From: JBCBSK01 sp039819185
GTDB taxonomy: Bacteria; Pseudomonadota; Alphaproteobacteria; Rhizobiales; Tepidamorphaceae
Direction: 5' to 3'
Assembly: GCA_039819185.1 (NCBI GenBank)
Contig: JBCBSK010000060.1
Location: 1 to 19,502, forward strand
Length of the DNA stretch: 19,502 nucleotides
Shown here piece after piece: positions 1 to 8,327 of this stretch. Position numbers and translations under genes: made by a program. The stretch's first letter is position 1, and each line of letters begins with the position of its first letter. Below the pieces are notes generated by a model. The model searched no databases and was not told where the DNA came from. It saw only the letters and a program-made list of their open reading frames with translations.

Positions 1-1973
1 GTGCCGGGCTCGGAGAAGATCGGTCCCGAGATGACGGGGATCAGTTCGCCGGCGCGCTGATCATCGACGGCGGACGCGCCGACAAAGGTGGTGGACGGTG
101 TCGTGACATAGAAGAAATTCTGGATCTTCGGCGGTTCGCCGGGCGCGGATTCAGGCCCCGTCTCGCTCGCCCAATACTGCCGGACGGCACCTTCGACCGT
201 GCCCGCCACTTCGGAATTGGTGTCGAGATTGTAGCCTGGCGGTGGCAGGATAACACCAAACACGAAGTTGCGGTTGCCTTCGGGCAGATATTCGAGCTTG
301 GGCAAATAGGTCCAGGCGCCATACATCGCCCCGCCCACGACGCTCACCGCAACGAGGAGTCCGACCACCGGGAGCCTGACCACCATGCGCGTAAAGCTCA
401 TGATCACCCAGACAAAGGCATCGGCGATGTGATCGATGATCGGAATGCGGATGCGCGTGATCGCGCCCGACCCGCCGAGCAGCCTGGACGACAGCGCCGG
501 GATCACCGTGACGGCGACCAGAAGCGACAGCATCACAGAGACTGAGATCGCCACGGCGATGTCGCGGAACAACTGGCCGACCTCGAGTTCCATGACCAGG
601 ATCGGGATGAAGGCCATCACGGTTGTCAGCGCGGAGACCAGCACCGCACCCCAGACCCGCGAAGCGCCCTGATAAGCTGCTTCACGCGCCGGTTTGCCCT
701 GTTGGCGCAATCGGAAAATGTTTTCGAGCACGACGATCGCCGCATCGACCACCATGCCGACGGCGAACGCCATGCCGGCCAGAGAGATGACGTTGATCGA
801 ACGCCCGAGTGCCGCCATCGCGACAAAGGAGCCGATCACCGAGACGGGGATCGCAATCGATACGACAAGCGTCGCGCGGATCGAGCGCAGGAAGACAAGC
901 AGCACGATGGCTGCCAGCGAGCCGCCAAAGAGTATGTTGTTCTGAACGAGATCGATCGCTGAATTGATGTAGATGGTCTCGTCATAAACTTGGCGGAATT
1001 CCAGGCCTGCTCCAGGCATGGCGGACCGATTCAGATCCTCGACGACCGCCCGAATGCCTTCCATCGTCTCGATGACATTGGCGCCAGTCTCGCGCAAAAC
1101 GTTCACGGCCAGCGCCGGCTGGCCGAGATAGCGGATGCGCGCTGACGGCTCTTTGTAGGCCATCTGGACATTGGCAATGTCGGCGACTGTCAGCCGGCTC
1201 AGCCGGCCAGAATCCGACCCGCGGTCGCTGCGGATGACGGTCGCGCGCACCTGTTCAACGGTTGAAAACTCGCCCTCGGTCCGCACGACATAGCGGCGCT
1301 TGCCTTCCTCGACATCGCCGGCCGACAACGAGATGTTGGCGCCTCTCAGCGCGTCACGGACATCGCCGACCGTCAACCCATATTGCGCCATGCGCTCGGG
1401 GTCGACGATGACCTGCATCTCCCGTTCGGCGCCACCAAAAGCATTCGTGCGGGCAACGCCCGGAACCCGTTCGAGCGCTTCCTGGACCACGTCTTCGACG
1501 AAATCCCCATAGGTGTGGATCTCGCGATCATTGCCGTCCGTGCGCACGATCGAGAACCAGGCAATAGCATTGTCCTCGGCGCCAGCCGTCGACAGGATCG
1601 GTTGGTCGGCTTCATCGGGATAGCCCTGAACGCGGTCGAGCCGGTTGGCAACCAGCAGCAGCGACCGGTCCATATTCGCCGAGATGTCGAATTCGAGCTC
1701 GATCGAGCCTTCGCTCGGCTGTGACGTCGAGTTCATCGACGCCAGACCGTCGAGGCCTTTGAGCTCCTCTTCCTGGCGGTTGATAATCTCGCGCTCGATT
1801 TCGGCCGGCGCGGCGCCGGGCCAGGCCGTCTCGACATTGATGATCGGGCGGTTGACGTCCGGCGCCAGCTGGATCGGGATCGACAACAGGCCGATCCAGC
1901 CGAACATCACGATCATCAACACGCCGGCGACAACTGCGATCGGGCGCTCGATGGCCAAGCGGATCGGGTTCAT
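1..1973 (-). CDS. RND-family efflux pump, inner-membrane subunit (3' end beyond the window)
   Basis: Proton-driven inner-membrane subunit of a tripartite RND exporter. The frame is open from an ATG at 1973 down to the left edge, giving 657 residues of the roughly 1000-1050 usual for the family, so the C-terminal third is missing. It starts MNPIRLAIERPIAV, followed by a first membrane helix (GVLMIVMFGWIGLLSI) and the periplasmic porter region. The relay motif reads GMVVDAAIVVLEN: Asp410 aligns with AcrB Asp407, but the next Asp is Ala, as in CusA-like and many non-AcrB RND pumps. The helix-rich stretch ALTTVMAFIPILV and the strongly hydrophobic region near 330-400 fit the central membrane block. 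The start overlaps the stop of the adaptor gene by 4 bases (ATGA), so translation is probably coupled. Substrate cannot be told from sequence. No outer-membrane factor is in the window. Confidence 0.93.
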   Translation of the reverse strand, partial: MNPIRLAIERPIAVVAGVLMIVMFGWIGLLSIPIQLAPDVNRPIINVETAWPGAAPAEIEREIINRQEEELKGLDGLASMNSTSQPSEGSIELEFDISANMDRSLLLVANRLDRVQGYPDEADQPILSTAGAEDNAIAWFSIVRTDGNDREIHTYGDFVEDVVQEALERVPGVARTNAFGGAEREMQVIVDPERMAQYGLTVGDVRDALRGANISLSAGDVEEGKRRYVVRTEGEFSTVEQVRATVIRSDRGSDSGRLSRLTVADIANVQMAYKEPSARIRYLGQPALAVNVLRETGANVIETMEGIRAVVEDLNRSAMPGAGLEFRQVYDETIYINSAIDLVQNNILFGGSLAAIVLLVFLRSIRATLVVSIAIPVSVIGSFVAMAALGRSINVISLAGMAFAVGMVVDAAIVVLENIFRLRQQGKPAREAAYQGASRVWGAVLVSALTTVMAFIPILVMELEVGQLFRDIAVAISVSVMLSLLVAVTVIPALSSRLLGGSGAITRIRIPIIDHIADAFVWVIMSFTRMVVRLPVVGLLVAVSVVGGAMYGAWTYLPKLEYLPEGNRNFVFGVILPPPGYNLDTNSEVAGTVEGAVRQYWASETGPESAPGEPPKIQNFFYVTTPSTTFVGASAVDDQRAGELIPVISGPIFSEPG

Positions 1974-3133
1974 GTCGGTTGCTCCTGAGGCGTCTCCCCG
2001 ACGATCTGAAGCGGTTGCCCGGGTCTGAGCCGCTCATTGCCGCGGGTCACCACCACGTCACCATCTGCTAGGCCTGACAACACTTCGAAGCGATCGCCAA
2101 TGGCGGTGCCGAGCCGGACGGGGCGCATATCGGCGGCGTCCTCGGTGACGACATAGACGATCGTGCCGCGCGGGCCGGTGATCACGGCGTCCTTGTGGAC
2201 GGTCAGCGCCTGGCGCTGTTCGCCCAAGGGCACGTTGACGGTGATTGACTGGTTCTCGGCAAGATCGCTGAAGCCGTTGTCGTCGCCCTTGTCGAAGCGG
2301 ACGGCGCGTGTCCGGGTCAGCGGGTTCTCGTTCGGGACGATCGCCCGCACGACGACGGTAAAGCCGCGGCCATCGGCAAGGCGGGCTGCGACTTCGCGGC
2401 CGGGTGTCAGGCCCGAAATGCGATCAACCGGAACGTCCGCCTCGATTTCCAGGCTGTCTACATCGAGCAGGGTAACAACACTGCCGCCGATTGCGAGATA
2501 GGCACCCGGCTGGGCCTGGCGTTCAACGACGACGCCGGCAAAAGGCGCACGCACGGTTGCATCGGCAAGATCGACACGGGCGAGTTCGACTTCGGCTTCC
2601 GAGCGCAGCAGGCGCGCTTGTGCTTCTGAAAGTCCATGTTCGGTGCGGGCGAGTTCAAGCAGCGCATCCTCGTAACGGGCGGCTGAGAACGCCGCCGATC
2701 CCTGCAGCGAGATCAGCCGATCGAGCACCTGTGAGGCAAGTCGGCGCCCAGCGTCGACAACGTCAACGTTGGCGCGCGCCTGTTCGAGATCGGCTTCGCG
2801 CAGTTGCAGGGCGATCGCCATCCGCGTCGCATCGATCTGCGCCAGTTCGTCACCTTCCGCGACGATATCGCCAACGTTGACCTTCACCATTTGGACCGGA
2901 CCTGCGACACGGGCCGTGATCGTTGCAGACTGGCGTGTCACCAGCCGGCCAAGGACGGGGGCTGTTTCGTCGACATCGACCATCTGGACGAGGTCGACGC
3001 GAACCAGCGCCGGACGCTCTTGCTGTGCCGCCGCGCCAAGTGGCTGTGCGAGGATCAACCCAGCCGCCGCCGCGAGGCTCGCAAGGTGTCGCAGGACGTG
3101 CCTAGGACGGGGTATGGGCCGAACAGAACTCAT
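1970..3133 (-). CDS. RND efflux membrane-fusion (periplasmic adaptor) protein
   Basis: Periplasmic adaptor (HlyD/AcrA-type) that links the RND pump to an outer-membrane channel; 387 residues, a normal family length. Residues 1-36 form a signal peptide (RP-rich start, a hydrophobic alanine/leucine core, likely cleavage after GAAA). The first lipoyl half is at about 68-101 (GPVQMVKVNVGDIVAEGDEL), an alpha-helical hairpin at about 105-190, the second lipoyl half at about 193-228 (VRAPFAGVVVERQAQPGAYL), then the beta-barrel and membrane-proximal domains (LTVHKDAV, IGDRFEVLSGLADGDVVV). The ATG at 3133 has GGGAAG 8-13 bases upstream. It is the first gene of the pair with the pump, with a 4-base overlap. 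A palindrome at 3203-3223, about 70-90 bases upstream, is a likely operator. Function as adaptor is well supported; substrate is unknown. Confidence 0.93.
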   Translation of the reverse strand: MSSVRPIPRPRHVLRHLASLAAAAGLILAQPLGAAAQQERPALVRVDLVQMVDVDETAPVLGRLVTRQSATITARVAGPVQMVKVNVGDIVAEGDELAQIDATRMAIALQLREADLEQARANVDVVDAGRRLASQVLDRLISLQGSAAFSAARYEDALLELARTEHGLSEAQARLLRSEAEVELARVDLADATVRAPFAGVVVERQAQPGAYLAIGGSVVTLLDVDSLEIEADVPVDRISGLTPGREVAARLADGRGFTVVVRAIVPNENPLTRTRAVRFDKGDDNGFSDLAENQSITVNVPLGEQRQALTVHKDAVITGPRGTIVYVVTEDAADMRPVRLGTAIGDRFEVLSGLADGDVVVTRGNERLRPGQPLQIVGETPQEQPT

Positions 3134-3202
3134 TGCTATCTTCCCGGAGCCCGCCCGGTCGCTCGCGCGTCAGACCGGAGGGCGTGCAGTTGCTCATTGG
3201 GT

Positions 3203-3223
3203 TACGTTAGGACAACTAACATA
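3203..3223. promoter_or_regulatory. Operator-like palindrome upstream of the RND efflux pair
   Basis: TACGTTAG (3203-3210) and CTAACATA (3216-3223) are inverted copies with one mismatch, around the 5-base spacer GACAA. The site lies 70-90 bases upstream of the adaptor start. A short, near-perfect dyad in front of an RND adaptor gene is typical of TetR-type repressor sites, but no such regulator is encoded in the window. Which protein binds here is inference. Confidence 0.5.
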
Positions 3224-3553
3224 GTTTGCGTCATGTGCCACGAAGGCGCCGGGCTTCACTCGGCCTTGGACCGGGACACAGTCATGCATTTCACGCGCGA
3301 CATCCTCGCATGTTTGCCGTCCTGGCATGGCTTCATGTCAGCATCGCGGCCGGTTGTGTGACCCCCGAGGCATCATCGCCTGATGCCAGATGGCCGGTGT
3401 ATGTGAAGCAGGCGATGCCAGGGGCTCGCTCGATTGCCGTCAAACCGGCTAAACTCTCGGGTAGAGATGGCGGACGAATCAACGCGCGCAAGGGATCGCG
3501 AGACGTGTCACGAGGCTGTGAAGCCCTGAATGTGATGGACCGGCGGAGACCGT

Positions 3554-3584
3554 CCTGCGTGCGCCTTGGTTTGGCGCGGGCAGG
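3554..3584 (+). promoter_or_regulatory. Hairpin covering the translation start region of tamB
   Basis: CCTGC (3554-3558) pairs with GCAGG (3580-3584), and inside it GCGCC (3561-3565) pairs with GGCGC (3573-3577), separated by a two-by-two internal loop and closed by a 7-base loop. The structure ends 6 bases before the tamB ATG. The only Shine-Dalgarno-like bases (AGG at 3582-3584) lie inside the stem, so the folded RNA could limit initiation. The pairing is seen directly; the regulatory role is inferred. Confidence 0.4.
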
Positions 3585-3590
3585 CCGGGT

Positions 3591-6500
3591 ATGATCTGGC
3601 GGCGCATTCTGATCGGCATTGGGGTCATACTGGTTGGTGTTGTTGCGCTGATCGGCGCGACCGTGGCTGTGCTGCAGACCTCGTTTGGCCGCGATATGGC
3701 GCTTGGCGCGATCGAGCGCGCAGCCTCCGGTGACGGTAGCACTCTGGAATTCGACGGCGCGAACGGTGGCTTTCCACTCAACTTGTCATTTGACGAAATT
3801 CGCCTGTCGGATGCGGACGGCATGTGGCTGCGACTCGAAGACGTGGTGGTGACCGGTCGAACCCTTGCCCTGCTGCTGCTCAGGGTCAGGATTGATGAAG
3901 CTTCTGCTGGGCGCGTTCATGTCCTACGATCGCCGGAATCTAACGGCGCCGGTGGCGGCGGATTGCCACGCATTGCGCTCCCGATTGAGATCGTGCGGCT
4001 CGAAGCGCGCGAGATCGTGCTCGATGCCCCCATGCTGGGCCAGGCGGCGGTGTTGTCGGCGGATGGTGCGCTTGATGGCTGGATATCGGCAGCGGGTCTC
4101 AGCGTGCGGCTTGATCTGGCCCGTCTCGATCGTCCGGGTCAGATGGCACTTGACGCCGCGATCCGTCCGAGGCCGTGGCGGATCGATGCCCGTTTCGAGG
4201 CGGCCGAGACCGCGGACGGGCTGGTCCAGACTGCGCTCGATCTACCCCGGCGCGACGCCTATGCGCTAAGCGCCCGCATCAGTGGTGAACTTGATGATCT
4301 GACTGGCGATCTGACGCTCGATTTCGCCGGCAATCGCGTTCTCGAAGGTATTGGCCGTGTGTCTGGGTCGGCGGCGGAGCGGCAGGCGACAGCGACGGTG
4401 GCCGGCAATCTCAATGGTGTCGTGCCGGACTGGCTTGCACCTTATCTTGGCGGTGATCTTGACTTGGACATCAATGCCAGGATTGCCGCCGATGAGGCCA
4501 TCACGTTCGACATCGCGCGCCTGACGGGACCAGGGATAGAGGCGGATGCTACGGGGCGCCTGTCGCTTGGACGCGGGAGCGACGATCTTGAAGTCGAAGC
4601 CCGTCTCGGCGAGATCGGCCGTCAGGGCGATGCTGATGACAGCGATAGCGCTATGCCGTTCGCGGGGCCGATTCGCCGGGCAGATGTGTTTGCCACCGTT
4701 GCGACGTCGGGCGGCCGATCCACGGTCACGATGCACGCCGGCATTGCTGATGTCGGGCTCGACATCTTCGCCGCGCGACAGGGGAATATCACGCTGAGGG
4801 CCTGGGGCAACCGCCCGGGCCTGGTCGCGTCGACCCGGTTCGACACGGCGTTTCAGGGCGAACTGGCTGGTGCTGCCGCCCAAGCGCTTGATCTTGTCGC
4901 ATGGTTCGGTGACCGGGTGCGGTTTTCGGCAACGGGAAACCATCACACCGATCGGGGACCTGTGATCGAGGAGGCCCGTGCTGCCAGCCGGGCGCTTTCG
5001 CTAGCGTTCTCCGGTACGGCCACGCCGGATCGATTGCGGGGCGACATCGCGGCCGATATCGACACCGAGGCTGGGCCCGTTGGTCCGATCCTCGCCGGCA
5101 GCGGTCAGGTCGCGGCAGCGGTCGATTACACAACATCCTCAGGCCGGTTTGATCTTGACTTAGACGCGGCACTTGCCGGGCTTGATACAGATGGGTTCCG
5201 GGGCGCCGATCTGTTCGACGGTGATGTGGTGCTAACGGGTGCGATCCGGCGACAGGACGATGGCGGGTTCCGTTTCAACGGCATCGATCTGACGAGTGAC
5301 GGACTCGTATTGACCGCTGATGGCGATCTGGCACCAGACCGCATCGACCTGTCACTTGACGGCGCGGTCCGCCGGCTCGACGTGCTCGAACCCGGCGTAA
5401 CCGGCAGCATGACCTTTCAGGCTCAAGCCTCCGGCACGGTCCCGGAGCCGCGCCTCGATCTTGTCGCGACCGGCGAGGAGGTGACGCTGATGCAGCGTCC
5501 GCTCGCCGAGCCGCGCCTTGTGATCGATGCCGGGCTGATCGAGGGAGCGCCGACCGGCACTCTAGCGTTCACCGGCAGACTCGACGATCAGCCTGTCGAC
5601 GTCTCCGTCGATGCCTCGTCGGATCGGAGCGCTTTGCGGATCGACCGGCTGTCGGCACAGATCGCCAGCGCCTCGGCCGGGGGCGCGCTCGTCTGGCCGG
5701 TTGGTGGGGCGCCTGACGGCACGCTCGACATCGACATTCCTGACCTTTCGGTGATTGGCCCCTTCCTGCTGACCGATCTCTCAGGACGCCTGGCGGGACG
5801 GGTCGACTTCGCCGAGATCGATGGCCTGCCGGGACTGACCTTCGATGCCCAGGCGGAAACCGTGCGCTACGACACGATTTCCGTCGGGCGGGCCGAGCTT
5901 CGGGGCCGTGTTCGCGATCTTCTCGGCGCGCGACTGGCCAATGGTCGCGGCGTTCTGACCTCCGTCGATCTTGGTGGTCAGACGATCGAGACGGCAACCC
6001 TAAGTGCCCAGGCGCAAGATGCCGGCACCTCGGTTTCAGTCGAGGCGACACTGAGTGACGCTACCGTCTCCGGCAACGGCCTTGTCACGGCGAGCGAAAC
6101 GGCGCTGACGGTGGCGCTTGGCGCAGCACGCATCGAGACCCGTGGTGTTGTTGCGTCTCTAGCCGAACCGACCGAACTCCGCCTAGTTGGTGGTGTAACC
6201 CAAGTGCGCGACGCGCGCTTTGCTGTTGGTGGTGGCTCGGTGGAGATTGATGGCACGGCTGGTGAGACGCTCGACCTGCAGGCCGTCGCCCGTCAAGTGC
6301 CACTACGCGTCGCTGCTCCGTTCGTGCCTGGGATCGAGCCGCGCGGAACCCTGCGGGCCGATGTGACGGTCTCGGGCCCCGCTGAGGCGCCTGAAGCCGA
6401 TTGGAACATTAGGCTGAGTGAAGCCAGTGTCTCTGCCACGCGTGAGCTTGACCTGCCCGGGTTTCGCGTCACAGGAAGCGGCCGCTTGCGAGGCCAGGAT

Positions 6501-7739
6501 CTGACACTTGATATCGAGACGACCGCCGGCGACCAAATGGCCTTACGAACGCGTGGTAGCGTCACGCTTGATGAGAGAACCCGGCTTGCGCTCCGGGTTG
6601 ATGGAACGGCGGCACTGGCCCTGTCGCGGCGGGCCTTGCGCGGCTCGGGCATACGGCTTGGCGGTCGTGCACGGGTTGACCTGCGGGTCGACGGCACGGC
6701 GGAGCGGCCGGTTGTGGCCGGTTCCATCCAGCCACGCAATGCCAGTGCACGCCTCACGGATGCCGGCGTGTCGATCAGCGATATCGGCGGCACAATCACG
6801 CTTGACGGACGCCGGGCCCAGCTTGATCCGTTGACGGGCGTGCTGGCACCGCAGGGCAATCTGCGTGTGACCGGTCAGGTCGACTACGCCAACCGCAACG
6901 GCCCGGTGGTCGATCTCGCCGTGCGCTTGCGTGAGGCGCGATTCCAGCATGAGGATCTGGTGACCGCACGCCTCGGCGCCGATCTCACCGCACGTGGCGC
7001 AACCGAGCGTGATCTTCTCATTGCAGGCACTGTCGATGTCCAGCGAGCCGATATCACCGTGCCCGATGGACCGGTCGGCTTGTCAGGCGGGGATACATCC
7101 CCCCGACGCCCGTCACAGGGGCGCGGCCAGCGTGAAGGCGGTGGCGCAACTCCGGCGCGGCTTGATGTGACCGTTAACGCGCCCCGCCGCGTCTTTGTTC
7201 AGGGACGCGGGCTCGACGCTGAAATGGGCGGGTCCCTGCGCCTGACCGGGCCCGTCGACGAGCCGGCACCGAATGGCGCGTTCGAGATGCGTCGTGGCCA
7301 CCTCGACTTCCTCGGTCAAAGGCTCGATTTCGAGCGTGGCGATGTGACATTCGACGGCAATTACGATCCGCTGCTCGATATGTTGGCAGGGCGTGACACC
7401 AACCGCGCACGGGTGACCGTGGCCGTTCAGGGCCGTGCCTCCTCGCCGGGCTTTCGGATCAATTCCGAGCCGCCGCTCGGGCTTGATGAGCAATTGGCGC
7501 TGCTTCTGTTCGGCCGCCCTGTCGATCGACTTTCGACGCGTCAGATCGCGCAATTGGCTGACGCGGTCGCGCAACTGGGCGGCGCGCCGAGCATTCTTGG
7601 CCGCCTGAACAGCATCGCCGACCAGCTTGGCCTCGGCGACAACAACCGCAACAATGACAACAACACCGAAGACCAGGATCAGCAGCCGGCCAATCCGCTG
7701 CTTGATCTCGGCACAGAACTGTTCCGAAATCTGCAGTGA
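3591..7739 (+). CDS. tamB: TamB-family translocation/assembly module protein (AsmA-like lipid-transport family)
   Basis: Large envelope protein of the TamB (DUF490) family, anchored in the inner membrane and spanning the periplasm as a lipid-carrying beta-taco. The family acts in anterograde phospholipid transport and, with TamA, in outer-membrane protein assembly. Length 1382 residues, within the family range. Residues 1-28 are a single N-terminal membrane anchor (RRILIGIGVILVGVVALIGA). The middle is a long series of amphipathic beta strands rich in alternating D/L/G. The C-terminal domain is clear at about 1030-1345: RRVFVQGRGLDAEMGG, FEMRRGHLDFLGQRLDFERG, then NSEPPLGLDEQLALLLFGRPVDRLS. 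The usual last segment (the Gly/Tyr-rich strands with a terminal aromatic) is absent; instead there is a 33-residue tail rich in Asn, Asp and Gln (from about 1350) ending in ELFRNLQ. No tamA lies next to it. The ATG at 3591 precedes the anchor directly. Confidence 0.92.
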   Translation: MIWRRILIGIGVILVGVVALIGATVAVLQTSFGRDMALGAIERAASGDGSTLEFDGANGGFPLNLSFDEIRLSDADGMWLRLEDVVVTGRTLALLLLRVRIDEASAGRVHVLRSPESNGAGGGGLPRIALPIEIVRLEAREIVLDAPMLGQAAVLSADGALDGWISAAGLSVRLDLARLDRPGQMALDAAIRPRPWRIDARFEAAETADGLVQTALDLPRRDAYALSARISGELDDLTGDLTLDFAGNRVLEGIGRVSGSAAERQATATVAGNLNGVVPDWLAPYLGGDLDLDINARIAADEAITFDIARLTGPGIEADATGRLSLGRGSDDLEVEARLGEIGRQGDADDSDSAMPFAGPIRRADVFATVATSGGRSTVTMHAGIADVGLDIFAARQGNITLRAWGNRPGLVASTRFDTAFQGELAGAAAQALDLVAWFGDRVRFSATGNHHTDRGPVIEEARAASRALSLAFSGTATPDRLRGDIAADIDTEAGPVGPILAGSGQVAAAVDYTTSSGRFDLDLDAALAGLDTDGFRGADLFDGDVVLTGAIRRQDDGGFRFNGIDLTSDGLVLTADGDLAPDRIDLSLDGAVRRLDVLEPGVTGSMTFQAQASGTVPEPRLDLVATGEEVTLMQRPLAEPRLVIDAGLIEGAPTGTLAFTGRLDDQPVDVSVDASSDRSALRIDRLSAQIASASAGGALVWPVGGAPDGTLDIDIPDLSVIGPFLLTDLSGRLAGRVDFAEIDGLPGLTFDAQAETVRYDTISVGRAELRGRVRDLLGARLANGRGVLTSVDLGGQTIETATLSAQAQDAGTSVSVEATLSDATVSGNGLVTASETALTVALGAARIETRGVVASLAEPTELRLVGGVTQVRDARFAVGGGSVEIDGTAGETLDLQAVARQVPLRVAAPFVPGIEPRGTLRADVTVSGPAEAPEADWNIRLSEASVSATRELDLPGFRVTGSGRLRGQDLTLDIETTAGDQMALRTRGSVTLDERTRLALRVDGTAALALSRRALRGSGIRLGGRARVDLRVDGTAERPVVAGSIQPRNASARLTDAGVSISDIGGTITLDGRRAQLDPLTGVLAPQGNLRVTGQVDYANRNGPVVDLAVRLREARFQHEDLVTARLGADLTARGATERDLLIAGTVDVQRADITVPDGPVGLSGGDTSPRRPSQGRGQREGGGATPARLDVTVNAPRRVFVQGRGLDAEMGGSLRLTGPVDEPAPNGAFEMRRGHLDFLGQRLDFERGDVTFDGNYDPLLDMLAGRDTNRARVTVAVQGRASSPGFRINSEPPLGLDEQLALLLFGRPVDRLSTRQIAQLADAVAQLGGAPSILGRLNSIADQLGLGDNNRNNDNNTEDQDQQPANPLLDLGTELFRNLQ

Positions 7740-7755
7740 CAGGGCCGGGACTGGG

Positions 7756-8238
7756 TCATGACATGGGGATCACAGGCGCGCCGATGGCGTCCTTGAGGGC
7801 TTGTGGCGACACTGAAAACACCGTGTTCGGCGCGCCGGCAGCAGCCCACACCCGGTCGAACTGCAACAGGTCCTGATCGAGATAAACCGGGATTTGCGTC
7901 AATTGGCCGATCGGTGCCACGCCACCGATAGCAAAGCCCGTCACCTCGCGGACCCGCTTGGCGTCGGCACGGGTCAGTGTCTCGCCGATATGCTCGGCGA
8001 CGCCGGTCTCGTCAACGCGGTTGACGCCGGACACCAGCAGCAGGATCGGCTGGCCACTGTCGGCGCCTGTGAACACCAAGGATTTAACGATCTCGGCGAC
8101 GTTGCAGCCACACGCTGCGGCTGCTTCCGGCGCGGTGCGAGTCGTGTCGGGCATGAGGCGAAGGTCCACGTCGAGGCCAAGGTCAAGGGCGGCCTGACGC
8201 ACGCGTGCCACGCTGCCGGTACGTTTTTCGTCGGTCAT
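7756..8238 (-). CDS. YbaK/EbsC-family aminoacyl-tRNA deacylase
   Basis: Trans-editing enzyme that hydrolyses mischarged tRNA, most often Cys-tRNA(Pro) in this family; cytoplasmic. 160 residues, normal for the family. The conserved lysine sits in AEIVKSLVF (Lys52) and the glycine loop is GFAIGGVAPIG (101-111). The C-terminal part (PVYLDQDLLQFDRVWAAAG) matches the EbsC/YbaK type. The frame stays open upstream of 8238 but codes arginine-rich nonsense antisense to the next gene; the ATG at 8238 (MTDEKR) fits family N-termini. Convergent with tamB, whose stop is 16 bases away, and divergent from the unknown gene at 8328. Exact tRNA specificity cannot be read from sequence. Confidence 0.9.
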   Translation of the reverse strand: MTDEKRTGSVARVRQAALDLGLDVDLRLMPDTTRTAPEAAAACGCNVAEIVKSLVFTGADSGQPILLLVSGVNRVDETGVAEHIGETLTRADAKRVREVTGFAIGGVAPIGQLTQIPVYLDQDLLQFDRVWAAAGAPNTVFSVSPQALKDAIGAPVIPMS

Positions 8239-8290
8239 AGCTGGTGTTTTCCGCGATCCGGATTGGACGGACAAGGGAAAATTCAGTATT

Positions 8291-8307
8291 CCCCAACGCG
8301 GTTGGGG
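8291..8307 (+). promoter_or_regulatory. Perfect GC-rich hairpin/dyad in the leader of the 8328 gene
   Basis: CCCCAAC (8291-8297) and GTTGGGG (8301-8307) are perfect inverted arms around GCG, 20 bases before the start at 8328. A possible plus-strand promoter, TTGGAC (8263-8268) and TATTCC (8287-8292) with 18-base spacing, would place the dyad at or just after the transcription start, as an operator or a 5' RNA hairpin. No T-run follows, so it is not a standard terminator. Role is inferred. Confidence 0.4.
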
Positions 8308-8327
8308 GTGCAGACGGGGGACGACGC

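Larger units (their letters stand above)
3134..3590. other. 457-base divergent intergenic region between the efflux pair and tamB
   Basis: This gap separates the leftward efflux genes from the rightward tamB and must hold promoters for both. I see the palindrome at 3203-3223 and a hairpin at 3554-3584. A plus-strand open frame begins at 3226 and contains an internal ATG at 3310 that would encode a 94-residue product with a hydrophobic start and a cysteine (SIAAGC). It ends at 3594 in an ATGA overlap with tamB. It has no convincing ribosome-binding site and its second half is arginine-rich with mixed codon use, so I do not call it a gene. No tamA-like or regulator gene is present here. No clear -35/-10 pair stands out. 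Confidence 0.5.

Noticed and set aside
1612..2037. Long open frames on both strands (1612-2037 minus, 1645-2028 plus) within the pump and adaptor genes.
   Set aside because: They are alternative frames of the RND pump, whose own frame translates into recognisable pump motifs; their products are arginine- or serine-rich with no domain.
2804..3361. Plus-strand frame of 185 codons across the adaptor gene's 5' end and the intergenic gap.
   Set aside because: It is antisense to the signal peptide and lipoyl region of the adaptor and encodes an arginine- and cysteine-rich product with no domain features.
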